Source of the DNA: JAGPCK01 sp041675505
GTDB lineage: Bacteria; Bacteroidota; Bacteroidia; UKL13-3
DNA length: 64,000 nucleotides
Direction of reading: 5' to 3'
Assembly: GCA_041675505.1 (NCBI GenBank)
Contig: JBAYTR010000014.1
Coordinates: 58,137 to 122,136, forward strand
The number at the start of each line of letters is the position of its first letter. The stretch's first letter is position 1. Made by a program: the position numbers and the translations under genes. Of the stretch, positions 19,802 through 28,741 are shown piece by piece. The notes under the pieces are model-generated. The model had not been told where the DNA came from. It made no database searches and saw only the letters and a list, made by a program, of their open reading frames with translations.

Positions 19802-21316
19802 ATGACCAAACGATTTTTACCATTTTTAGTGCTTACCGTATTAACGTGTTTAAGCATTTCAGGCTTTGCACAAATCAGATATTTTGATGATGTGTTTCCT
19901 GCGGTTACCCGTGTAAATAGTATTATGTATGATTCTAATCGCACGATTAATCTTATACCACCAAATAATCCTCCTATTGTTACTGCCCCTTTAATGTGCG
20001 ATATGTATGAGCCAACAGGAGATACAGCTACCAAGCGTCCGGTAATCATTCTGTTGCACACAGGAAGTTATTTACCTGCTATTGCGAACAAGCAAACCAC
20101 CGGTAACAACAAAGACAGTAACGTGGTAGAAACAGCTATGCGTTTTGCTAAAAAGGGTTATCTGGTATTTGCCATGAACTACCGTTTAGGCTGGAACCCA
20201 ACTACTACTAACCAGGCAGAGGCTACCGAGCAGTTGTTAAAAGCAACTTACCGCGGTATTCAGGATGCACGCAACTGTGTTCGTTTTGTAAGGAGCAATG
20301 CTTCGGTATACAAAGCTGATACGTCTAAAATTATTTTAGGCGGATTTGGTACAGGGTCATACATTGCGTATGGCGTAGCTACTGTTGACAAAAGATCCGA
20401 AATTGAATCTAACCTTAAATTTCAAAGAGGAGATTTCACGCCAATGGTGAGTGTTGATACCTTAGGAGATTGGCTGGGCAGAGGCGGAATTCCGTTCTTT
20501 AACTACAGTGGTGATTCTAATGTTTCAAGCAACATCCACATGATTTTCTCTTGCGGTGGAGCCATGGGTGATTTGAATTGGTTAGAAGCCGGTGGAGTGC
20601 CTATTGTTGGTCTTCACAGTGTGAATGATCCGTTTGCCCCTTACACCACAGGAAACGTTATTGTTCCTACAACCGGTATTACTGTTGTGCCAAGTGCATC
20701 AGGTGCCCGCGATGTTGTTGTTAAAGCCAATACAGTTGGCGTAAACAATAAAATTAACAGCAGAGCCTACCATGATCCTTTCAGCGTTAAAGCTGCTACA
20801 CTTTCCAGTAACAATAACCTGTATCCTTTCTATACTGCAACTCCTGAATCAGCACCTTGGGAATGGTGGAACCGCACCATTATGCAGAATATCAATTTCC
20901 CTTCTGCCGGTGCCGGTCGTATTGCCGATTCACTTTCTATGCTCACCAATCCTTCCATGTCTGATACAAAAGCTAAAGCATACATTGATACCATTGTTGG
21001 ATTTGTTACTCCTCGCATTGTAGTTCAGTTTGATTTGGCCCAGTTGTACAGTAGTGTAGAAGAAGTGGATATGAACAAATACCTGAGCGTGTTCCCTAAC
21101 CCGGCTTCATCAGTTGTAAACATACAGTTTACAGGTGCAGGAAACATTACCTCTGTTCGTGTAATTGATATTGCAGGAAGAACTCTAGTAAATGCGCAAA
21201 GTGTTAACAACAACAAGTATGCTGTTGATGCCACGCAATTAGCTAAAGGCGTATATTTTATTGATGCCAGCTTAAGCAACGGTTCAACAGCCCGTCAGCG
21301 TTTCGTGGTTCAATAA
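19802..21316 (+). CDS. Secreted alpha/beta-hydrolase-fold protein with T9SS type A tail; nucleophile missing
   Basis: This 504-residue protein has a signal peptide ending SGFAQ. It then has an esterase/lipase-like fold (PVIILLHTGSY oxyanion strand, GYLVFAMNYRLGW, DARNCVRFVRSNA) and a C-terminal type A sorting domain (KYLSVFPNPASS... KGVYFIDASLSNG). The usual G-x-S-x-G elbow reads GGFGTGS, with Gly183 where the nucleophilic serine should be. It is therefore probably not a normal serine hydrolase. It may be a binding protein. It lies downstream of the TonB receptor and ends at a strong terminator. Confidence 0.75.
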   Translation: MTKRFLPFLVLTVLTCLSISGFAQIRYFDDVFPAVTRVNSIMYDSNRTINLIPPNNPPIVTAPLMCDMYEPTGDTATKRPVIILLHTGSYLPAIANKQTTGNNKDSNVVETAMRFAKKGYLVFAMNYRLGWNPTTTNQAEATEQLLKATYRGIQDARNCVRFVRSNASVYKADTSKIILGGFGTGSYIAYGVATVDKRSEIESNLKFQRGDFTPMVSVDTLGDWLGRGGIPFFNYSGDSNVSSNIHMIFSCGGAMGDLNWLEAGGVPIVGLHSVNDPFAPYTTGNVIVPTTGITVVPSASGARDVVVKANTVGVNNKINSRAYHDPFSVKAATLSSNNNLYPFYTATPESAPWEWWNRTIMQNINFPSAGAGRIADSLSMLTNPSMSDTKAKAYIDTIVGFVTPRIVVQFDLAQLYSSVEEVDMNKYLSVFPNPASSVVNIQFTGAGNITSVRVIDIAGRTLVNAQSVNNNKYAVDATQLAKGVYFIDASLSNGSTARQRFVVQ

Positions 21317-21336
21317 GTAAAACTTCTTTATTTTTG

Positions 21337-21367
21337 AAGCCGGTTGTAGTATCAACCGGCTTTTTTT
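21337..21367 (+). terminator. Rho-independent terminator after the hydrolase-like gene
   Basis: A perfect 10-bp stem (AAGCCGGTTG / CAACCGGCTT) with a 6-base loop TAGTAT is followed by a run of seven T. It sits 20 bases after the stop codon of the secreted hydrolase-like gene. Confidence 0.92.
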
Positions 21368-21467
21368 ATTCTTAGTGTATTCCGGCTTGGTTATTTTTTA
21401 TTCATGATTACATTCAATAAAAAGTGGAATAACTGAGAAATCTTGAACATGTTTAAAAGCATTAAGT

Positions 21468-21698
21468 ATGAATTGGACAGAAGAAAATAATCAACTCAGT
21501 AAAACATTTAAGTTTAACTCTTTTGCTGAGGCTATCTCGTGGATGGTAAAAGCCTCTTTTATTATCGAGAAAATGAATCATCATCCGGAGTGGAGCAATG
21601 TGTACAATAAAGTACATGTGGTGTTACGCTCCCATGATGCTGGCAACATAGTTACGGATAGAGACAGGGAGCTGGCTAAGGCATTAGATACATTGTAA
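21468..21698 (+). CDS. phhB: 4a-hydroxytetrahydrobiopterin dehydratase (pterin carbinolamine dehydratase)
   Basis: This 76-residue protein is a compact form of the PCD/DCoH family. It dehydrates the 4a-carbinolamine to recycle the pterin cofactor of aromatic amino-acid hydroxylases. The signature is intact: MNHHPEWSNVYNKV, with the catalytic His pair, then RSHDAGNIVTDRDRELA. It is shorter than many homologues (about 95-110 residues) because the N-terminal strand is trimmed. Nearby tryptophan-breakdown genes fit an aromatic amino-acid theme, but no hydroxylase gene is in the window. Confidence 0.9.
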   Translation: MNWTEENNQLSKTFKFNSFAEAISWMVKASFIIEKMNHHPEWSNVYNKVHVVLRSHDAGNIVTDRDRELAKALDTL

Positions 21699-23246
21699 TC
21701 ACAGGCTGATGGTGAATTTCTTCTCTGCCATCAGTTGCCTTTGTGCTGTCATCAGGCGTATGTGGTACTCACCAGGCTCAGCCTTGTTGATGTATATTTC
21801 ATCTTCACTATTCACCTCAACGGGTGGCTGAGGAATATTGTTAATGATAAGTTGAACTACAGCTTTACTTTTTCTACCCACTGATACATGAATTTGCATC
21901 TCTTTACTTTCCTGATTGACAAAAGGGTTAGAAATATGTGGCTTATAAAAAGAAGTTGCTGTAAACTGCTCGAAAATACTGGTGCGTATTTCCAGCCCTG
22001 AATCACCAACAGCGGTCCAGGCAGGGCGCACAATTCCATTTTGCGCAGCCACGGTGATGTAATCGCCAAAGAATGTTTTTTTACCCGCTGCGGGTGTAGA
22101 TTGTGTTAACCTGAATTCTTCAAAAGTTTCACCTCCGTTTTTTGAAACGGCCAGGTAGGTATCCATAAAAGCCGAGGAGGAAGAATGTCTGCGGTCATAA
22201 TAAATTACATACACATATCCAGATGAGGGGTCAACAGTTACATAGGGTAAAAACTGGTCTTTCCCGTTTTGGCGGGCATCAAGGTTTACCCTTAAAGGGT
22301 TACTCCAATTGATGCCGGCATCATCAGAATGGATAAGCCATACATCCGCATCACCCAGTTTGTTATCCGCCCAACACAGGTATATCCTACCCTTCTGAGT
22401 GGACGAGGGGCAGTGATCGCTCGCTAAAAAAGGCATTCCGTTGGTACGGTAAATATGAGAAATATCCATATCCCAGCCGTTGAATTGTCCGGCTACTATC
22501 CTGTCTTTGCCAAAAGACTTTCCTCCATCGGTTGACCTGTCAAAAAATATTTTCCCGAAAGCGGCCCACGCTATGGCTATGGTACCTTCAGGTGTGGTGG
22601 TGGTAGTGGCGCCTTCTGTGGTGTTGTCACCATCTATGCAATCTCCTGAAGAATCGGAAACCACAACAGGTTCACCGAATGATAATCCCCTGTTCGAAGA
22701 AGCAGCAAATCTGATTCTGGAACGATGTTCTTTATTTTTACTTCCGTATTTGTCAAACTCGGTCCAGGAAAGATAGACGTTGCCATAATATTTACTTTTT
22801 ACTGAGCCATCAAAACTCAACCACTCCTTATCCTGAGCCCGTTTACCATTGACCCCAACACCTATACCTGCGTTAAAGGTGTTTCCATTGTCTAAGCTGC
22901 GTTGTACAACAATGCGGTCAATGTTCTCAGGAAATTCTTTTCCAGGAGTACGGCTCAGGTGAGCATAATACACGTATGCCGAGTCATCAATTAATATCAC
23001 CGGATCGCCCCATACCCCCAAAGGGGAGTTAACTTGTTTCTCCTGCCAGGTTTTTCCACTGTCAGCACTGGTGTATATCCAGTTAATATTTGCTCCGGCA
23101 ACCATATGCCTTTGCTGTTGAGGCGAAATAGAAATACTTACTTCGTTGGGGTTTAAGTGCGTGGTATTAACTTTTACAAAAGGAGTTTGTGCATAGGAAA
23201 AGGCGGTGCAGAATAAAAACGAAAAGAGGCCGGGGAAAAATTTCAT
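21699..23246 (-). CDS. Secreted BNR/Asp-box repeat protein (sialidase-like propeller)
   Basis: This 515-residue protein has a signal peptide (ending FSYAQ). Six Asp-box motifs of the S-x-D-x-G-x-T/S-W/F type are visible: SADSGKTW, SLDNGNTF, SSNRGLSF, STDGGKSF, SDDAGINW and SKNGGETF. This defines a six-bladed beta-propeller. The catalytic Arg triad and Tyr/Glu of true sialidases were not identified, so glycosidase activity is uncertain. The last 70 residues form a small beta-sandwich that could be a divergent sorting domain. It abuts the pterin dehydratase gene (stops adjacent). Confidence 0.72.
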   Translation of the reverse strand: MKFFPGLFSFLFCTAFSYAQTPFVKVNTTHLNPNEVSISISPQQQRHMVAGANINWIYTSADSGKTWQEKQVNSPLGVWGDPVILIDDSAYVYYAHLSRTPGKEFPENIDRIVVQRSLDNGNTFNAGIGVGVNGKRAQDKEWLSFDGSVKSKYYGNVYLSWTEFDKYGSKNKEHRSRIRFAASSNRGLSFGEPVVVSDSSGDCIDGDNTTEGATTTTTPEGTIAIAWAAFGKIFFDRSTDGGKSFGKDRIVAGQFNGWDMDISHIYRTNGMPFLASDHCPSSTQKGRIYLCWADNKLGDADVWLIHSDDAGINWSNPLRVNLDARQNGKDQFLPYVTVDPSSGYVYVIYYDRRHSSSSAFMDTYLAVSKNGGETFEEFRLTQSTPAAGKKTFFGDYITVAAQNGIVRPAWTAVGDSGLEIRTSIFEQFTATSFYKPHISNPFVNQESKEMQIHVSVGRKSKAVVQLIINNIPQPPVEVNSEDEIYINKAEPGEYHIRLMTAQRQLMAEKKFTISL

Positions 23247-23275
23247 TCAACCAAATTATATCTTTTCTGCTGAAT

Positions 23276-25315
23276 TTGAAAGCTGGTAAAGTATATTTTT
23301 ACTACTTTTACCCTGTGTTATTAAGAAACTGCCTCATATTTATTTTCTTACTCCACCTCAATGCTTCGGCTTCCACTATTGATAGTTTGGAACGAATCAT
23401 TCGTCATTACAAAAAAGTTAATGTGAATGATAGTAACCTCATACTCTTTTACACGTCACTTATTCATGAGTACAGGGAAGTTGACCCTTACAAAGGATTG
23501 AGCATTGCTGAAGAAGCAACCGGCTACGCAATTAAGTGTGCCGACCGAAAAGGGTTGTCAAAAATTTTCAATAAAACGGGTAACATATATTTTGATCTGG
23601 GCCTTCACGGAACAGCAGTAAATGTTTACAATCAATGCCTGCTTATCAATTCACGACTTGGAGATTGGGGTGCCGTTGCGTATACCCACAATGACATAGG
23701 CTATGTTTACCACAAACGTGAGTTATATCAGTTAGCCCTTTCACAATATAAACAAGCCATACCATTTGTACAAAATGACACCTCAGCTTCATCAAGGGAA
23801 ATACTTGCGCACACATACAACAATATCGCATTTGCTTTTGAAAAGATAGGTACAACAGATAGCAGTGCTTTGTATTTTATGAAGGCCCTTGCTATCAGAA
23901 AAAAATTAAATAAGCAGGATAAGATAGGGCAGTCACTGGCTTATCTGGGGCAACTTGCAACGCAAATGCATAGATATCAGTTGGCTGAAAAATATCTGGA
24001 TGATGCCATTGCCCTTAATTCAAAAACAGGAAATGGTTTATATCTGGCATATGCCTGGATGTATAAAGGAGATAATGCGTTGAAGCAGAAAAATTACACT
24101 GCAGCACTATCTCATTTTCGAAGGTCAAAACAAATTCTTCTTACTAATGACTTAAATACCCATATAGTAAAACTTGCTTTGAGAACAGGCAACGTCCTTC
24201 TTGAATCCAACCGACTTAAAGAAGCAGCAGAGGAAGGTAATCAGGCATATGCCCAAGCAGTAAAATTTTCTCAGTCAACAGAAAAGCGGGAAGCCTTGCG
24301 GCTGTTATCATACATTGCGATGCGCAGTGGTTTGAAAGATGAAATTATCAGGTACCAGAGGTTACTTATAGATGAGAATAATATTGTACAACAAGAAATG
24401 TTGCACAGTACCATAAAGCAGTTGGAAAATAATCAGGTTTTACAAAACAATAAGCTCAGCAGAGTTATTCAGAATAAGAACGACTATATTGAGTTTATGG
24501 AGAAACAGTCAAATACACAAACGAGACAGTTTCTGATTGCCTTACTGGTGTTCATTATTTTGCTTACTATTATTTTATTGGCTACCATTAATTTCAGAAG
24601 AAAGACAGAGGGGGAGTATAAAAAACTACAGCACGAAAATTCTCTTTTACAGCAAGAGTCAAAGAAGTATTACGCAACAATCATTAATAAACTTCAGGAG
24701 CCGGTGAGTAAGCACAATCAGCTCATTTTGGCACTATCAGGTAAACGGAATCTTTTTTCGGAGGCAGATATAGTTAACGCCATCAATGAATCAGAAGAGG
24801 TCATAAAATCAGCAGAGTTGCCATTGCTCAATGTATTGTATTGGGCCAAGTATAAAGCAGGGAACATTCTTACAGAAGCGGATTTGCCTTTACGGAATGT
24901 TGCGGAGCACGCCATTCAGACTGTTGAAAAAGAATTTGCCACCCGTAAAATTGACATAATAAATGACATTGACTCCGGGATAAGGGTCAAAAGCAGTAAA
25001 GGCGCATTGCAACTTATTTTCAGAAATCTACTGGAGAATGTAATTTTACATGGAGGGCAGGTCAGTTCAGTTCGTCTGAGTGCCCGGGAGAAAAGCAAAA
25101 TGATTGAGGTTAGTTTACGAGACAACGGTGAAGGCATTGACAAAGAGCTGGTAGAAGCCTTTGATATTTCACCATCAGGCCACGATGTGTTTGAAGGAAT
25201 GGGTTTGCAGGTGTGTAAGCTTATCTGTGTTAAGACGGGTGGTGACTTGTGGGTGGAAAGCTCACTCGGGAAAGGAAACACGGTTTATTTTACTTTATTT
25301 AATTCGACACAATAA
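23276..25315 (+). CDS. TPR-sensor histidine-kinase-like protein lacking the phospho-His
   Basis: A TTG codon at 23276 gives a signal/anchor sequence (LLRNCLIFIFLLHL) and avoids overlap with the divergent gene; a GTG at 23189 is the other choice. The 679-residue product has about six TPR repeats (residues 40-400), a coiled coil, one membrane helix (FLIALLVFIILLTIILLATI) and a second coiled coil. It ends with an HATPase domain showing the N box (RNLLENVILHG), G1 (DNGEGI) and G2 (GMGLQVCK). Where kinases have SHELRTP, this protein has INKLQEP, with Asn471 in place of His. It may act as a pseudokinase or pass phosphate elsewhere. Confidence 0.75.
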   Translation: MKAGKVYFYYFYPVLLRNCLIFIFLLHLNASASTIDSLERIIRHYKKVNVNDSNLILFYTSLIHEYREVDPYKGLSIAEEATGYAIKCADRKGLSKIFNKTGNIYFDLGLHGTAVNVYNQCLLINSRLGDWGAVAYTHNDIGYVYHKRELYQLALSQYKQAIPFVQNDTSASSREILAHTYNNIAFAFEKIGTTDSSALYFMKALAIRKKLNKQDKIGQSLAYLGQLATQMHRYQLAEKYLDDAIALNSKTGNGLYLAYAWMYKGDNALKQKNYTAALSHFRRSKQILLTNDLNTHIVKLALRTGNVLLESNRLKEAAEEGNQAYAQAVKFSQSTEKREALRLLSYIAMRSGLKDEIIRYQRLLIDENNIVQQEMLHSTIKQLENNQVLQNNKLSRVIQNKNDYIEFMEKQSNTQTRQFLIALLVFIILLTIILLATINFRRKTEGEYKKLQHENSLLQQESKKYYATIINKLQEPVSKHNQLILALSGKRNLFSEADIVNAINESEEVIKSAELPLLNVLYWAKYKAGNILTEADLPLRNVAEHAIQTVEKEFATRKIDIINDIDSGIRVKSSKGALQLIFRNLLENVILHGGQVSSVRLSAREKSKMIEVSLRDNGEGIDKELVEAFDISPSGHDVFEGMGLQVCKLICVKTGGDLWVESSLGKGNTVYFTLFNSTQ

Positions 25316-25348
25316 ACTGAACAGGATTAGCATTAAATTTGAGGGGAA

Positions 25349-28300
25349 TTGAATCTAGTGAACGCTAACTCTCAGAATTATAACTTACTCATCCAAAAGC
25401 TGGATGATTTTATTCGCAAGTACTACAAAAACTTGCTCATAAAAGGCTTATTGTACGCGGTTACAGGGCTTACTGTTACATTTTTAACCGTAGCTGTGTT
25501 AGAGTATTTCGGTAATTTCAACAGTGTTATCCGCGGGCTGTTGTTTTACGGTTTTATTGCTTTCTCAGTATATGTACTCACCCGCTACATTGCTATCCCA
25601 TTAACCGGATTGTTCCGTATAGGAAAGGTAATCAGTTATACACAGGCTTCCGAAATTATAGGCAATCACTTTTCTGAAGTAAAAGATAAACTACTCAATG
25701 TTCTGCAACTTCAGCTGGATAAGGACTCAGCAAGCAGGGAGCTGATTGAAGCAAGCATTAACCAGAAAGCAGCTGAACTAAAGCCATTGCCTTTTACCAG
25801 TGCAATTAATCTTAGTGCAAATTACAAATATGCCCGCTATGCCGCACTTCCATTGCTTGCTTTTGTGGCAGTATTATTCTTAGCACCTTCTATAATCAAA
25901 GAAAGTTCCAACAGGCTGGTACATTACAATACTTATTTTGCGCCCAAAGCCCCCTTTCAGTTTGTCCTACTAAATAAGGAGTTGAACGTTTTGCAACAAC
26001 AGGATTTTGAGTTGCAATTAAAAACAAGTGGTAACATATTACCTGAAGAGGTTTTTGTTGAAGTGAACGGAACAAAGTTCAAAATGCAGCGCAAGGAGAA
26101 AAACCTGTTTACGTATACTTTTCGCAATACACAGGACGATATAGGTTTTCGATTGTTTGCAGATGATTTTTATTCTGATAATTACAAATTGGATGTGCTG
26201 GCTAAACCCAACCTGCGCAATTTTTCTGTAGCCTTAGAATATCCCGCCTATTTGGGTAAAAAGAATGAAACACTCAGTAATGCAGGTGATCTTACCGTGC
26301 CAGCGGGCACACGCATCAGTTGGAGTTTTAATACAGCTAATGTCAATACCCTGCAACTTGCTTTTCCTGATGTAGTGATGAGTGCAATCGCTACGGAGAA
26401 AAATCGTTTCACAGTGGCCCGAAAATTTTTACGCAGTTCATCTTATGCCATCCTGACGGCCAACGCTGAATCACCTAAAGGAGATTCCATGGTATATGCG
26501 GTGCAGGTTATTCCTGATGAATATCCGGTAATTCAGGTTCAACAACGTGCCGATAGTATACAAAATTCTACCATCTATTTCACCGGGGAGTTGAGTGATG
26601 ACCACGGCTTGAAAAAGCTGCTGATGCATTATTCTTTAAAGAAAAAAGATGGTCAGCCACAAATGCAAAGTAATCCGGTGCCATTACGTCAATCAGGTAA
26701 CCGTCAAAGTTTTTTTCATGTATTTGATGTGCGCACATTAAACATAGAGCCGGGTGATGAGGTAGAATATTATTTTGAAGTATGGGATAATGATGGCGTT
26801 ACCGGAAGTAAGGCTACACGGTCGCAGGCCATGTTATTTAAAGCACCTACCAAACAGGAAATTAAAGAGAATGCAGAAAGTAGCAGCAGAGAGTTGAAGA
26901 ATAAAATTGCAGAAGCAATTCAGGAAGCCAAATCTTTGCAGAAAGAGATGAAGGACCTGCAGCAAAAAATGCTGGATAAAAAAGAACTCAGCTGGGAAGA
27001 GAAAAAGAAGATGGAGGAGTTGATAAAGCGGGAGAAGGAATTGGAGAAAAAGATTAACTCAATGGAGCAGCTTTCAGAGCAAAAAATGCAACAGAAACAG
27101 GAGTTTTCTAAGCAGGATGAGGAAATTATGCAGAAGCAGCAAGAACTGCAGAAAATGTGGGACGAAGTGCTTAATGAAGATATAAAAAAGATGATTCAGC
27201 AAATGGAGCAGCTGATGAAAATGAACAACAAAGATGCGCTACAGCAAAAAATGGAGGAGATGGAGCTGAGTAATAAAGAAGTAGAGAAAGAACTCGATAG
27301 GATGCTGGAATTATACAAAAAACTGGAGATAGAGCAAAAACTGAAAGAGAATGTAGATGAACTTAAAAAACTGAGTGACGAGCAACAGAAGCTATCTGAA
27401 CAGACCAAAGAAAAAACGACCACGCCTGATGCATTGAAACAAAAACAAGAGGAGATTAAGAAGAACTTTGAGGAGTTGAAAAAAGACCTTCAGAAACTGG
27501 AGCAAAAGAACGAACAACTGGAAGAACCGGAGCAAATGCCCGATACCAAAGAAGAACAGCAGCAGATTGAGCAGAACATGGAGGATAGTGAAGAACAGTT
27601 GAACAAAGGGAATAATAAAAAGGCATCAGATTCGCAGAAAAAATCAGGCCAGAAGATGAAAGAGATGGCTGAGAAGATGCAACAGAATATGGAGCAATCG
27701 GAGAAGGAGGAGCAAGAAGAAAACTATGAGGCTTTACGAATGTTGCTCGAGAATCTGATTCAATTATCCAAAGACCAGGAAGACTTGATGCAACAAATGG
27801 GTTCTATTCAAGGGTACAATCCGCAGTATGTGAAAATGGGGCAGCGTCAGAAAGAGATACGTGATAATGCCCGTATGATTGAAGACAGTCTGTATGCTTT
27901 GAGTAAACGTGTTCCTCAGATACGTTCATACATAAACCGCGAGTTGGGGCAGGTAAATTACAATATGGATAAAGCACTGAAAGGCTTCTCTGACCGTGAG
28001 GTGGGGGAAACAAGAAAGCGACAACAATTTGTAATGACCTCAGTAAATAATATTGCTGTTATGATGAGTGAGATACTCAAACAAATGCAGCAGGATATGA
28101 ATAGTAATGCATCTGCTTCAGGAAGTGGCAAAGGAAAAAAGAAAAGTAAGAAACCCGGCAACTCGCAAAGCTTAAGTGAGCTCATGAAAATGCAGCAACA
28201 ACTCAATGAGATGATGAAGCAAGGGCAAAATCCCGGTGGTAAGCAAGGGCAGGGTATGGGCAGCAAGCAGTTTGCTGAAATGGCTGCTAAGCAGGCTGCA

Positions 28301-28690
28301 ATACGCAGGCAATTACAGCAAATGCAACAACAGATGCAAAAGGATGGCAAAGGTGCAATGGGCAATCAGTTGCAGCAGATTCAGCAAATGATGGAAAAAA
28401 CGGAAAAGGATTTGGTCAACAAAAAGTTCAATACTGAAACAATCAACCGCCAGCAGGAAATTCTCACCCGTATGCTGGAGTCAGAGAAAGCAGAGAAGGA
28501 ACGTGAGCAGGACAACAAACGTGAGTCTAAAACGGCCAATGAAAAAACCCAAGCCCTGCCTCCCGATTTGGAGGAATACCTCAAACAAAAATCGAAGGAG
28601 CAGGAACTGCTGTTAACTATTCCACCTGCATTACAGCCATTCTACAAAGACAAAACCAAAGAGTACTTTAACAAATTGGGCAATCCGTAA
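25349..28690 (+). CDS. DUF4175-type membrane protein with very long Gln/Lys/Glu coiled coil
   Basis: This is a protein of about 1113 residues. No ATG lies near the 5' end of the frame: TTG at 25349 or GTG at 25358 must be used. Three membrane helices lie at about residues 33-55, 63-90 and 155-175. An Ig-like periplasmic part (200-490) follows, then roughly 500 residues of charged coiled coil very rich in K, E, Q and M (KEMKDLQQKM, EKKINSMEQL). It resembles DUF4175 proteins, commonly encoded near MoxR/DUF58 genes, which are absent here. The role is probably envelope structure. Low-complexity codons explain the many false open frames on the other strand. Confidence 0.78.
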   Translation: MNLVNANSQNYNLLIQKLDDFIRKYYKNLLIKGLLYAVTGLTVTFLTVAVLEYFGNFNSVIRGLLFYGFIAFSVYVLTRYIAIPLTGLFRIGKVISYTQASEIIGNHFSEVKDKLLNVLQLQLDKDSASRELIEASINQKAAELKPLPFTSAINLSANYKYARYAALPLLAFVAVLFLAPSIIKESSNRLVHYNTYFAPKAPFQFVLLNKELNVLQQQDFELQLKTSGNILPEEVFVEVNGTKFKMQRKEKNLFTYTFRNTQDDIGFRLFADDFYSDNYKLDVLAKPNLRNFSVALEYPAYLGKKNETLSNAGDLTVPAGTRISWSFNTANVNTLQLAFPDVVMSAIATEKNRFTVARKFLRSSSYAILTANAESPKGDSMVYAVQVIPDEYPVIQVQQRADSIQNSTIYFTGELSDDHGLKKLLMHYSLKKKDGQPQMQSNPVPLRQSGNRQSFFHVFDVRTLNIEPGDEVEYYFEVWDNDGVTGSKATRSQAMLFKAPTKQEIKENAESSSRELKNKIAEAIQEAKSLQKEMKDLQQKMLDKKELSWEEKKKMEELIKREKELEKKINSMEQLSEQKMQQKQEFSKQDEEIMQKQQELQKMWDEVLNEDIKKMIQQMEQLMKMNNKDALQQKMEEMELSNKEVEKELDRMLELYKKLEIEQKLKENVDELKKLSDEQQKLSEQTKEKTTTPDALKQKQEEIKKNFEELKKDLQKLEQKNEQLEEPEQMPDTKEEQQQIEQNMEDSEEQLNKGNNKKASDSQKKSGQKMKEMAEKMQQNMEQSEKEEQEENYEALRMLLENLIQLSKDQEDLMQQMGSIQGYNPQYVKMGQRQKEIRDNARMIEDSLYALSKRVPQIRSYINRELGQVNYNMDKALKGFSDREVGETRKRQQFVMTSVNNIAVMMSEILKQMQQDMNSNASASGSGKGKKKSKKPGNSQSLSELMKMQQQLNEMMKQGQNPGGKQGQGMGSKQFAEMAAKQAAIRRQLQQMQQQMQKDGKGAMGNQLQQIQQMMEKTEKDLVNKKFNTETINRQQEILTRMLESEKAEKEREQDNKRESKTANEKTQALPPDLEEYLKQKSKEQELLLTIPPALQPFYKDKTKEYFNKLGNP

Positions 28691-28693
28691 TAG

Positions 28694-28724
28694 TTTGCGT
28701 TCTCGTTTTTGCTGCGTACTTTTG
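28694..28724 (+). promoter_or_regulatory. Bacteroidetes-type promoter of the 2OG-oxygenase gene
   Basis: A -33 box TTTG (28694-28697) and a perfect -7 box TACTTTTG (28717-28724; consensus TAnnTTTG) are spaced by 19 bases. The start codon follows 17 bases after the -7 box, so the leader would be very short. Confidence 0.7.
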
Positions 28725-28741
28725 AAATTCAATTTATTCCT

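Noticed and set aside
26880..28580. Repetitive-looking purine-rich DNA with several long open frames on the other strand, at first like a repeat array.
   Set aside because: The repetition comes from Lys/Glu/Gln/Met codons of the coiled coil; there are no equal-length repeats with unique spacers, and the antisense frames are Ser/Cys-rich shadows.
28709..28741. Upstream start for the 2OG oxygenase.
   Set aside because: The added codons lie over the -7 promoter box and add no conserved residues.
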